Below the pieces are notes generated by a model. It had not been told where the DNA came from. It was given only the letters and a program-made list of their open reading frames with translations, and did no database searches. The position numbers were made by a program, and so were the translations under genes. A stretch of 64,000 nt of DNA from Peromyscus leucopus (lineage: Eukaryota > Chordata > Mammalia > Rodentia > Cricetidae), in assembly GCF_004664715.2 (NCBI RefSeq), contig NC_051071.1:6141062-6205061 (forward strand). The letters run 5' to 3'. Positions 23,891 to 34,700 of the stretch are shown piece by piece (within the stretch, counting starts at the first letter, position 1; each line of letters begins with the position of its first letter).

Positions 23891-24184
23891 TCACTTGATT
23901 TTAAAAATTGCATGCAAACCAAAAGGAGCCCAGTGTCTGATCTCTTGGCTTTCTTCTTTGCATTGGTTCTGTGTTTCTTATTTAATAAGACGGTTGGTTA
24001 CATCTACAGGGCAGGGTGGGTGGGAGTGGGGGAACATGCTCAGCACACAATATAAACACGTTTGAAATGTTCTTATGTGAAGCTGAACTATGTCCCCCAC
24101 CACTACCCTCTGCTTCAAGTATGGAAGCCAGAACCTCCATGTGATTGTGCTTGGAGACTGGACCTTTGAAAGATATTTAGAACT
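23891..24184. other. Short unassigned gap
   Basis: No repeat or gene signature seen. Confidence 0.4.
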
Positions 24185-24532
24185 TGTGGTTTGAATGTGA
24201 AATGGCCTCTATAGGCTCATGTGTTTACAATGTTGGTCCCCGGATGGTTCCATTGTTGTGGAAGGTTCTGGAACTTACAGGAGCTGGGGCACTGCTTTAG
24301 GGAATGCTCACTGTGGGGTGAGCCTTGAGATTTGGTAACCCAGCACCAATTACTGTCTGCACTCTGCTTCCTCACTACAGATCCAGTGTTAACAGCTGCC
24401 TCACACTTTTGGCTCCATGCTTTCTCTATCTGACATGCTACATTCTTAACTGTAGACCAAAAAAAAACCTTCTTCTCCTAAGTTGCTCCTTGTGTGGTGT
24501 TTGATAATAGTAAGAGAAAAGTAACTAATGTA
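24185..24532 (+). mobile_element. MaLR/ERVL-type LTR, plus strand, diverged
   Basis: It starts TGTGGTTTGAATGTGAAATG, continues with CTATAGGCTCATGTGTTTAC, and ends with GAGAAAAGTAACTAATG. This is the layout of a common mammalian/rodent LTR whose U5 end reads TAACTAATACA. The terminal CA is mutated and no clear target duplication remains, so it is old. Confidence 0.55.
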
Positions 24533-24639
24533 GGAAATTGGTACCAGAGTAGGACTGCACTATGATAAATCCAAATTTAGGATTCAGAAGCTAGCTTGCA
24601 GTAGGAAAACAGAAATATTAAAAAAAACAAAGACTGACA

Positions 24640-25030
24640 GACATAGTACAATAGCTTCACATGTGTTTACAGCACTTTTATTCATAATTAACAAAAATAG
24701 AAACTTCCTAGAGTTTTTCCAATGAGAAAGAGGGTAAATGGTTCATATACTCAGCAGAAAGATGGCAGTAGGAAGGGGCTGGCATGCACAACACGTTGGT
24801 GAAGGAAAAGTGCCATGACAAATGCTAGAAGACATTCTTGGAAACATAAAACCAAAGGGACATAACAGACCCAAGATTTGCCAGTACCTAAGAGCAGTGG
24901 AGGATGGAAATGATCTGACTGTAGTGGTGGTTTTCTGAGCTTCTACATTTAGTAAAATTCATAGAGCTGTATACCAAGTAATACATTTTACTGTTAATTT
25001 AAACATAATTCTTCAAAAAAATTTAGCTTC
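24640..25030 (+). mobile_element. L1 3' end fragment, sense
   Basis: The order of phrases AGCACTTTTATTCATAATTA, then AGTAGGAAGGGGCTGG, GATCTGACTGTAGTGGTGG, TAAAATTCATAGAGCTGTAT and TTTTACTGTTAATTTAAA follows the end of ORF2 and the 3' UTR of old mammalian L1M elements. Confidence 0.65.
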
Positions 25031-25069
25031 AGAGGGATAGGAAAAGGCATTCCTCTTAGGATTATACTC

Positions 25070-25192
25070 CTCCTCCTCCTCTCTTTTTTAAACAGGATGT
25101 CTTGTGTAGCATATGCAAGCCTTGAATTCTTGATCCTCCTGCATCCCCTCTAAAGTACTGGGATTTCAGGTGTGTGACGCCATCCTTAGTTT
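25070..25192 (-). mobile_element. Old B1-like SINE, minus strand
   Basis: CTCTTTTTTAAACAGGATGT, TTGATCCTCCTGCATCCCCT and AGTACTGGGATTTCAGGTGT match an antisense diverged B1 monomer. Confidence 0.6.
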
Positions 25193-25597
25193 CTTTCATG
25201 AGTATAAATGTTGGCCCGTGTGGCCTAAGTCATGAGGTTCTGTGTGTGAACTGAGCTGAATGCCTGGACAGGCAGATGTCAGGAAGGCGTTTGACTCGGG
25301 TTACTGTGCATCAGGAGGGATGGACTTTCTCATGCTTTCATTTACAACAACCCCAAATCACAACACAGACGATGAGTGAACAATCAATACCCACTTTCCA
25401 GGTCTCTAGTCTTCACTTACTAGCTTTTAATCTCTACTGCGTTTCAAGTTAAGACTTGAGATGTCTGAGAGGGGAAGAGGTTGGGTCAAAGCGGGAGTGC
25501 ACCTTCCTTATACTGCACATCAGCACTTCATGTCCACCATCTGAAACCAATTTGTTGTACATAATTTACTCCATAAAGTTGCTGGAATAAACAATCC
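25193..25597. other. Single-copy sequence, nothing recognised
   Basis: No repeat or gene signature seen. Confidence 0.45.
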
Positions 25598-26071
25598 ATG
25601 CAAAGCTCCTCAGATGTGAATTCAGCAGGGACTTGCCTGGCTGCATGTGATTTCAGTACTCAGCACTTTCAGATGCTATCCCACATGTGGGGTGTCATGT
25701 GGATTCTCAGAAGCGCTATTATTTATGAATTAGGATATTCTTGTGGTAGTTTGTTGTCTGTGACTGATGTGACATGGTCCGTGCACCCCTTTCCCAAGTT
25801 GCTCTTACGGCCAGATCAGCGAGTCAGTAATGGGGAACAGACACGCTCTCTCTGTGTCTCTGGCTCAAACGAGCATAGTAGGGTTAGGAATTGTTTGGTC
25901 AAATGTGTGACAAGTTACAACACTGTGGTTCATCATTTGCCCAGAAATGAACAGCACCTCATATGGTGTGCTTTCCACAGTGACAGTTACTTACAGGGTG
26001 TGGCCCAGCCGAAGTTCTGTGATGTAGATGCTGAAGCGTCTCACACATCTCCTCCAGCCTTTCTCCCTTAA
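25598..26071 (+). other. Unidentified 157-codon open frame
   Basis: The frame is free of tandem repeats and starts with Met at 25598. I see no domain, signal peptide or membrane segment, and no splice-site or polyadenylation context. In 64 kb scanned in six frames one or two chance frames of this length are expected, so I do not call it a gene. Confidence 0.2.
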
Positions 26072-27440
26072 ATCTGCTGCCTGTAGCCTCATAGGTGACT
26101 GATGATATAAAGGAACAGGACAGCCTTCTCCAGACTCTTCACAAACTTCCCTAAAATCTTTAATAGAGTCCTCAAACCACATATTCCAAAATGTACTTTG
26201 TTTCTTAGAGAGAGACCATGATAGACACATCCTAGGTAGTTTCTGGTTCTTCTTCTTGCCCAACTCCTTGTTTCCAGTTTGTCTTCACAACTAAATCAAA
26301 GTGGTGGAACTAGAGTTTTTTTTTCCTGAACCCACAGCACCATGATTCCTTTAAGATAGATGGTATAAACCATCTAGAGCATTTTAGAATACTGATCACT
26401 TCTAGAATTATATTCTGTATTTCTCCCTGTGGTGAAAAGGTTTTTTTTTTTTTTTTCTGTAGGCATCTTCTCAAAATGGCACAGTTTTCTCTTATGTTAA
26501 TTCTTGGAAAATATTTTCAGAACATTTTCTAGGTATGGGGCACTGTTCTAGGTACTGAAAAAGTAAGATAAAGCCGCAGGATTTGTGGAGTTGCAGTGGG
26601 GGCAGGGAAGAGAACAAAAACGAAATAGAAAATTATTTCAGAACATGTGTTATGTTGGGAAGAGTATACAACATGCAATAAAACAGTGATATGGGGTGGA
26701 GAGAATGTACTAGTGTAGACAGCAGATTATCACTGAAAGAAGCAAGAAGCTCACAAAGACTGAGCAAGAAACTCATGGCTGGTTATCCATTCAGCCTCGC
26801 TAGCACTTTCCATTTGGATGAACAGAAATAGAAATTACCTCTCTCATTATTTCTCTCCTTAAAACCTTGGGAAAGGGAGTCTGCATTCCTAAAGACAGAG
26901 CTGCTTGTACTGACACCATCGTTCTGGGAAACCAGGGTGGCTTTGTCCTGCTTCTGTTTCAGGCACTGGCTGGAGTTCAGAGGAGAAAGGACCAGAGTGC
27001 TCATTCTGTCTCCAAGTCCTGCAGGTTGAGGTTCCACAGTGGCTTCTTCCTTTGACTTAAAGGCTTCATTGTTCTAGCTGTGGTGACCACTCTCTTTGTT
27101 CTTCCCTCTCTCCCGAGAGACTAGGGCAGTAACAGCTTTCTGCTGCTGCTTGGTTAGAAGGCCTGGGACCTTCAAATTTCTAGTTCCTTAACCCCACCTT
27201 CATTTCTGTAAAGTTTCTTCAATCGCCTTTTAGAGTGGGTTGTTAGGCCCCTTCAGGCCCCTTGACTAGTACAGGAAGGAAGCAGTATCACATAAATTGA
27301 CCAGGGTAGATATTCTTTAAAACATGTGATGATATAGATGGTAAACAGACTTAATTTTACAGGAAATTTTAGGATATTAACCAGGAGAATATCATAACCT
27401 CCAAATCTCCTTTTAAAAAGATTATTGTGGCCTACCCAGC
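26072..27440. other. Single-copy sequence, nothing recognised
   Basis: A poly(T) run at about 26442-26457 and short chance frames only. Confidence 0.45.
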
Positions 27441-28633
27441 TACAAGTGGCCCCAGGTGGGTGGCCACCACTGTGATGAACAGGTATGTGGTAGAGAGATG
27501 GGAGAGAAGGAGAGTGGTTCATGCACTGTGGATAAAAGTGTAACTAAAGATGCTACTGTGATGAGGAACAGGCTGATGTGGGTGGCCTATGCTGCCACCC
27601 AGGGCCATGGTGATGTTGGGGACCCAGCTGCAGCTGGGGTCTGTGTTGATGTCTATGGTTGTGTTACCACCAAGGGCCATACAAATGTGAATGCCCTAGG
27701 TCTGGCCACTGTCCGAGGCTGTTGATGTCTGAGGACCATGCTGATCTGAATAGCCTGTGCTGACAACCAAAGCCATGGCGACGTCCAGGCCCAAGTTGTA
27801 GCCGAAGGCCATTTCTGGGTCTGTGACCCTACTGTAGCCAGGGTATGTGATGATGCCCATGGCCTGTTTTACCACCAGGGGTATGGGAGAGCTGGCCCCA
27901 GTGGTCTGTGCACCAGAGAGCTGATCCAGCCCCCTTGCTTGTTGACTCAGCTGGAGAGCTTCCCTGGCTCCAGTGTCTGGACTGGCCCTAATGTCATGAG
28001 CATGGGAGAGCTGGCCCCAAGTCCTCTGGCAGCCCTGGGAAAACTGCCCTCCCCTTCTTGCTGCAGTGGGGTAGCTGGTCCTAATGGCATGGGTGCAAGA
28101 GAGCTGGTCCTGACCCTACCCTGAGGAGAGCAGCCCAGTGCAGGCCCAGCCTGACCAGCTCACCTGCTGCCCAGGCCCATACCCAGGGCTTTGAGTTGGC
28201 TCTCACTCCAACATCTACCCCATCTATAGCCTGCTGGAGTGCGTGAACAGACCAGTTCTGCAGAATCATAGCTGAAGGATCTCCATGACTCAGCCAACAA
28301 CAGGAGATCTAGGAGGAGTTTTGGTGAGGGTCCAGTAATGATGGTGTGTACCAGAAGCCAGAGGCCTTGACCCTGATCAACAACACATTCAGCAATGAAC
28401 ACTTGAAAGTAAAGCTGTTTGGGCAAGAGGGTAGACTGTGTGACACATTGTAGTGGGGGGGGGGCGGAATGGAGGAGCAGATGTTTGTTGTTGTTTTTTA
28501 TTTTATTTATTTTATTATTTTATTTTGGTGGGATCAGGGGAGGCTACAAAGGTGGAAGGTGGACATGGAAGGATTGGGAAAGGAATGGGATTGGGGTGCA
28601 TGATGTGAAATTCCCAGAGAATCAATAAAAAAT
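27441..28633 (+). mobile_element. GC-richer dispersed rodent repeat with L1-like 3' end
   Basis: The stretch contains repeated phrases such as GGCCATGGTGATGT, GGCCTGTGCTG and GAGAGCTGG, spaced irregularly. It closes with GGATTGGGAAAGGAATGGGA, a GGTGCATGATGTGAAATTC motif and an AATCAATAAAAAA tail. The 3' part (28325-28633) matches, block by block, another copy at 40020-40344, so it is a dispersed element with a fixed 3' end and A-tail, as in LINEs. Compared with its surroundings it is GC-rich. I believe it is a rodent L1-related element; the family name is unknown to me. Open frames inside it are not genes. Confidence 0.55.
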
Positions 28634-28960
28634 TGTAGTTGGAATTTTCTTTGGACCACCAGCTCACAAATAATGACATGGAGACTTATTAATTATGAAA
28701 GCTTGGCCTTAGCTTAGGCTTGTTTTTACCTAGCTTTTATAACCTAAGCCATTTCTGTTAATCTCCATTCTGTCACTTTCCATCTATCCTCCTCCCTCCC
28801 TGTCTCCTCCAGTCTCTTGCACGTCTAGACTCCTCTTCCTCTTTCTTTCTCTCCCTGGAAATCCCACCTATACTTCCTGCCTAGTTATTAGCTGTTCAAC
28901 TTTTTACTATACCAGTCACAGCAAATACATTTTTACACAGTGTACAAATGTCTAACAACA
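28634..28960 (-). mobile_element. ERV2-type solo LTR, 327 bp, perfect 6-bp target duplication
   Basis: On the minus strand it starts TGTTGTTAGACATTTG and ends CAACTACA. AAAAAT at 28628-28633 and AAAAAT at 28961-28966 form a perfect 6-bp target duplication, as expected for ERV2. A TATA-like TTATAAAAGC is present (about 28734-28743, minus). It is inserted in the A-tail of the older element that ends at 28633. Some blocks (AACTAGGCAGGAAGTATAGG and the ...ACTACA end) recall the LTRs at 20225 and 30789, so it is a relative of that family in the opposite orientation. Confidence 0.85.
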
Positions 28961-28966
28961 AAAAAT

Positions 28967-29980
28967 TATGTCAATATAAAAAAAATATTATTGTGGTTGC
29001 CTGGAAAGAATATGGGTTTGAGGAATACACACCACAAAGAGAATAAATAAATATTATACAAATTTTAATATTTAATGTATTCTAGATGCTGTTTTTGGAC
29101 ACCTACATACATGCATATTTGATAATCTTCTAACCACCCCAGGAGGCTATTATTCCTTTTTTTAGATGAAAAAACTAGGTACAAAATTCAGGTGACATAA
29201 ATGCCACTTCCCAATTACATTCATTTTGAACCTTGCCTTGGTCCTACAAGGCCTTGCCACTTAGTGAGCACTATCATCATATTCAAAAAGCCATTCCACC
29301 CTTTACCAGCCACTTGAAGATGATGGGTAATGTGGTAACATCAGTGACTACTATGACCATGTGCCTATTGGCAATACTTCTTGTACTATGGAGTTTGTTC
29401 CTTGACCATAGACAGTGCTGCATAGGCTACTATGATGGTGACTAAAGCATTCTATAAGTCTATGGATTGTAATTTTGGCAGAAGGAGGACATGAAGGGAA
29501 GGACAAATCTATAACCAGAGTATACATTGTAGTTAAAAAAGAAAAGCACAGCTCCTTTCATGTTGAATGAGTTCCATGGAATCAACCAGTCACCAATGGG
29601 ATGGCTGAGCACTGAAGGAATGGTGTCACTTTGGGGATGCGATGTAGGTCTTGTCTCTGCTGCTGGATGACTGGGGACTTAGCAATGGTTACAGTTAGAT
29701 TAGTTTTGCTGAGTGTAAACCCACGTTATGTCCAGAAGAGCCACCATTGCTATCACCGTGGGCTCTCTATACGTGAGCACACTGGGCAATGAGAGGGGTG
29801 GGTGGGGGAAGATACTGATTGGTATTCACAAGCAGTCAATCTTCTCTATTTAATAACACACCATTCTCTCCAGTCATCCTTTTGTGTACATTCACATAGG
29901 TACACATATTTTCACTATTTTTTTTGTTTTGTTTGAAGAGGTATATCCTGTTTCTTTTTTAATTTATTAAAGCATTTTAA

Positions 29981-29982
<2 letters not shown>
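28967..29982. other. Single-copy sequence, nothing recognised
   Basis: AT-rich start, then ordinary composition. No gene signature. Confidence 0.45.

Positions 29983-30030
<48 letters not shown>
29983..30030. repeat. (TG)n microsatellite, about 24 repeats
   Basis: Uninterrupted TG dinucleotides. Confidence 0.97.
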
Positions 30031-30032
<2 letters not shown>

Positions 30033-30180
30033 GAGCATGCATTCCACTGCACAAATACAGAAGTCAGAGGACAAATTTTGGGAGTCTACCCTTCCACCAT
30101 GGGATCTGGTGACTAAATTTAGGTAGTCACGTTTTTGTGTCAAATACTTCTATCCTCTGAGACACTATGCTATCCTCTCC
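30031..30180 (-). mobile_element. B3-like SINE, minus strand, diverged
   Basis: After the TG tract come GAAGTCAGAGGACAAATTTTG, CTTCCACCATGGGATCTGGTG and an end like GAGACACTATGCTATCCTCTCC. This is the antisense layout of rodent B2/B3-type SINEs. Confidence 0.55.
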
Positions 30181-30245
30181 TCATGATTTTTTTCCAGCAT
30201 TCCTTTTCAAAGTTGTTACTTTTAAACTTATGTCTTACTTTTATT

Positions 30246-30405
30246 GTGTGTGTGTGTGTATGTGGGAACCAGGAGAAGCTGTTGTATCCCCTGGAGCTGA
30301 AGGTATAGACAATAGGTAGCCAGTCCGTGTGGGTGTTGAGAACTGAACTTGGAATCTCTGGAAGAGCAGAAAATTATCTTAACCGTGGAGCCATTTCTCC
30401 AGACT
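30246..30405 (-). mobile_element. B3/B2-like SINE, minus strand
   Basis: GTGTGTGTGTGTATG, then ATCCCCTGGAGCTGAAGGTA, GTGTGGGTGTTGAGAACTGA, GGAATCTCTGGAAGAGCAG and GGAGCCATTTCTCCAGACT are the antisense body of a B2/B3-type SINE. Confidence 0.7.
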
Positions 30406-30439
30406 TCAGCAGTTTTTCAGTCCTGTCCATTCAGCCAAA

Positions 30440-31760
30440 CCGTTAGCCACAGCCAATAATTGGTGCAGTCACACATCTGGTCATTTCTCTATCTAAGCAA
30501 AGTCCACAGAAGTGAGTACACTGCCCTGAGTTCTGCCCATTGGGAAGACTGCCTTCTGCCATTGTCACAGGGATGTTCCACAAGAGGCACTGAATAAAGG
30601 GCAGGAGGAACGTTCCTAAGTGAGGAATATATTCTCCACCCCCAAGCCTAAAGAGGACCACTAGGCATTGTGTCTCTTTCTTGATTGTGGGATGGACCAG
30701 ATGTTTTGACTTAAATTTCATTTTAGAGGGGCGTCTCAATATGCCCCAATGACTCTGGACTCTTAGAAATTTCCCTGAGGTAGAAACCTGCTGTGGGATG
30801 GTCTGTGTGTTAAATGTGTTGCTCTGATTTGTTAATAAATAAAACCCTGATTGGCCAGTAGCCAGGCAGGAAGTATAGGCAGGACAAGGAGAGAGGGGAA
30901 TTCTGGGAAGTGGAAGGCTGAGTCAGAGAGACACTGCCAGCCGCCTCCATGACAAGCAAGATGTAAGGTACCAGTAAGCCACAAGCCATGTGGCAACTTA
31001 TAGACTAATAGAAATGGGTTAATTTAAGATATAAGAACTAGATAACAAGAAGCCTGCTGTGGCCATACAGTTTGTAAGCAATATAAAAGTCTCTGTGTGT
31101 TTACTTGGTTGGGTCTGAGTGGCTGTGGGACTGGCGGGTGAGAGAGATTTGTCCTGACTGTGAGCCAGGCAGGAAAACTCTAGCTACAGAAACTCTGTGA
31201 CTTTTCATTGCATTTACTTTCTACCTTCTGAAATACAAACATCTTAGCAATGAGCATGCAGTGGTTGCTTTATATCACTCACTAGGTCTATGATCACCAT
31301 ATTATCAATGTAATGGTTGAATATCCTATCTTGTGGAATGGATATGTGACCAAAGTACTTATCAGCCAGATTATAACAAAGGGCTGAAGAGTTGATATAG
31401 CTCCGAGAAGGGATGGTGAAGGTAGATTGATAACCTTGTCACCTAAAAGCAACTGCTCCTGGCAGACTTTACTAACAAGTATCTAGAGAAAATAATTTAA
31501 AAACCAGTAACTGCATACCAATCAGGAAATGCTTTAATTTGCTCAAACATTGAAACCACATCTGGTACAGCAGTTACAATTATAGTCATTATCTGGTCAA
31601 GTTTATAGTCCACTGTCATTCTCCAAGATGTGTCTAGCATGTGTATGACATAGGTGTAGTTATACAACCAGCTGCTACTTACTTTTATATGATAATCTTC
31701 CAATCATTAAAGCACACTTCTTTCAAGATTGTTCCTCCTCTGAAAATTATCCTTTCAACA
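30440..31760 (-). pseudogene. ERVL (class III) pol remnant, split by an LTR
   Basis: On the minus strand, 31625-31605 encodes WRMTVDY, the conserved start of the reverse transcriptase core. 31312-31301 encodes YIDN where the catalytic box should be Y-x-D-D, so the last Asp is lost. 30542-30498 encodes QWAELRAVYSLLWTL, the RNase H motif around the catalytic Glu. The order RT box, YxDD box, RNase H is correct for pol. In-frame stops lie between the motifs. The younger LTR at 30789-31188 interrupts it between the YxDD box and RNase H. The class is inferred from the resemblance of these motifs to HERV-L/MuERV-L pol. Its boundaries are uncertain. Confidence 0.78.
30789..31188 (+). mobile_element. 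ERV2-type solo LTR, 400 bp, inserted in ERVL pol
   Basis: It starts TGCTGTGGGATGG and ends CTCTAGCTACA. The flanking bases GAAACC (30783-30788) and GAAACT (31189-31194) match in five of six positions, consistent with a 6-bp target duplication with one later change. A TATA-like ATATAAAAG lies at about 31080-31088. It is a longer copy of the family at 20225-20533. Confidence 0.82.
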
Positions 31761-34700
31761 GGAAAGATAAGGATTTTAGTTTTTCCCTCCACAACTACAC
31801 AGGTTCCATTTGGAAGTAAGTTTTTTGCTCACTACTGCATCTGAAGTTTCTAGAATAGTACATGGAACTCACATACCTTCAATAAAACTTCTTAAATTCA
31901 TTATTAAGTGGAGATAAAGGATTTGATCAAGCCACCTTGACCTTCCATTTGAAAAATGCTGGAAATACAAATGAATTTAGAGTAATTGAAAGCAGATTTT
32001 TACTCTAGTGACCACATTGCAGCATTTTTTTCTAACAGTGTTTATTTTAGTGGCACTCATAGGAAAGAATTGCTAGCCAAATAATTCCTATCATAGTTAA
32101 AACCATATAAACCTAGAAGTTTATACTAAACAAAGAAAGAAATGTACTCGGTTTTCTCTCAGGAAATGAAGGTGATTAGCAACATTTAAATTGTTTATTT
32201 AGTACTATATTCTGTCAGGGAGGTACAATACATTATAGGGACACACAAGGAACTGAATTAATGTCTCCAATTGCAGTAATAAATCCACAAGAGTGCTAAT
32301 GGTAGTGTTTTAGCATCTTGGGACTTCTCTTAAAAAACATTTTTCTTAAGGTTAAATTAAGATCTGTCAGATGATCATAAACACATTACAGCAAGTCTAA
32401 CTCGAGGTGTTTGCTGATGGTTGTTTAGATGCTGAAGGCAATGCATTAGGGACTGATGGTGACTGAGTCTTATCCAATCAGTTCCTGATGCAGTATCTGC
32501 GACATCAAAAACTGTGATGACTATGCTGAATACTGCCTATTTCCCAACACAGCAACTCATTCTCTTTTATTCTTTCATTTGTGGTTAGGAGAGTCTTTAT
32601 GAAGGCATATAATAAAGCAATATGAAGTCATACTAATGAGCAAATTCCCAATTGACTAAGAGAAACATAAAAATTAATGGCAAAATAGGTAGATAAGTAG
32701 TTTTTAGAAAGGATATTAAGGGACATTTTCCTTAGGTCACTAATTCCTGCTTTGTCATGATAGTTTTTAAACATTAAAATCTTAAAGTGTATTTGAACAA
32801 GACAATTCTAATTAATTATTAAACCAGGCTCATTTGTTAGAATAAAATGCATTTTTATATATGTTTATGGAGCTGATCTCTCTCCCAAGATTATTAAAGA
32901 TAATTTGTATACAAAACTGGCACATAATTAATATATTCAAGTTGATATGTTTAGACATATTTATGCACTCTGTTACAATCAACTAAATCTAGGCAATACA
33001 CATCACTATCATTTTCAGACATGCCATTCTAGATTCCAGCTCACTGAAGAGATGAGTTTAGTAGATGTAGCTAGAATATTATTTCAAGAAGAACAACAAG
33101 CTTAAGATGCAGCTGATTTGCTACTTTATCAGTGATACTGTAAGTTAGTTTTAGGGATATCTCATTGGAAAAATCTAATCAATCCTCTAGGATTTTGTGA
33201 AATACAGAATGAAAGACTTTAACATTACTTATCAAATCCACCATTTTGCCCAATAGAACTTTCTATTTTCACAAGAGAGATAATAATGTTGGTTAAGGGA
33301 TGTAGACAGAGAATAGAGGTGGTGCTGAGAGGTAGATATTATAGATCTGGGAACCAAAGTCTACTGATTACTTTCTGTCTGGCCTCTAGATTACTGATCA
33401 GTAAGCCTCAGAGTTAAGATTTTACTTTATTTTTGAAAACAGTAAAAAAAAATTTTTTTAGTCAAAACTTAAACACTTTGAGTATCAGTGAAGTATTCTA
33501 AATAATGCTCTTTCTTTTCCCCTCTCTCTTCTCTCTCTCTCTCCTGCTACTTCACGATCAGATGTATTCAAGTGATTTCCTTGGGGTTTGGTTTTTATAC
33601 TCTTCATAGAGGATCTTTAAGTAAAGCCAAAAGTTGTGTAAGTAGAGCAGTCTTGGGGATGCTACAGGTCTACTTGCTGGAGAAGTGATCTCAGAACAAG
33701 GACTGAAAGCCAAGTTTTAATGATGCTCCCCTGCTCCCTTGTAGACAATACTTTGGATTTTACAGCTAGACTTGATGGGTTAGGGAACTGGCTTAACAAC
33801 TCTTAAAAGTAGCTAGGTATAAGTTGTCATTGGTTATTTGTGGTCTGAAAAGGGATACGATTATTAAATGAAGAGATGTAGAAAGCAGTGTCCCTCAGGA
33901 TTTGAATGGTGTGAATATACTCTATGTGATTTTCTCTGGGAAGTGTCTCATTAAAAATAATGAGATGGGTGCCTGGTTTCTTATGATATAATTCTCAGCT
34001 ACTGGAATGTCCAGTACAAGATTATAACACTTTTTAAAAGCTGTGGATACTGGATTAGTGGCTGGGGTAGAAGGACATGGAGATGTCATTATTAGTTTTA
34101 AGTGGAGAATAAGGTGGGAAAATTGGGACTCAAGGAGATGGGTGTACATAAAAAAAAGTTGAATCACAGAAGAATTATCTAGAAGGCCTTTTGAGATGAA
34201 GATCATTATGATCTGGTCTTGAAATTTTATGTTGGTAGATATGGGATGAATCTATGGGATTGGCAGTTTAAAGAAATTTCCAAGTTGAGGAACAATAAGT
34301 TTAACCTAGTGAGAGACAATCTGGCTTGTGTGGCTGAGTGATCTTAAAGATAATTGTTGATAAGTGAATGTGATGATCTAGAGGGAAGAATGTCAGACTT
34401 AATCAGCTACATAAGTTTGTCTTAATAATTAGCATAGTTCAGGAAGTTGCATGTTGGACTTTGTACTATTATGGGTCTTGCAGGAATATAGCCTCAATTC
34501 CCAGTTTCTATTTCATCCCAGAGAAAAGCAGAAAGGAAACTTTGCTGGTTTTGGTGAAGTAATAGTGATTATTGAGTTTGAAAACAGAGCAAATATGCTT
34601 ATAGATGCTGCAAAATCATGGTAAAGGAAGACAACTAAGAGATCACCCTTAGGGAAACAGAATCCTAAATCCCAGTTCCCAGAAATCTTTGTAAAGGCTG

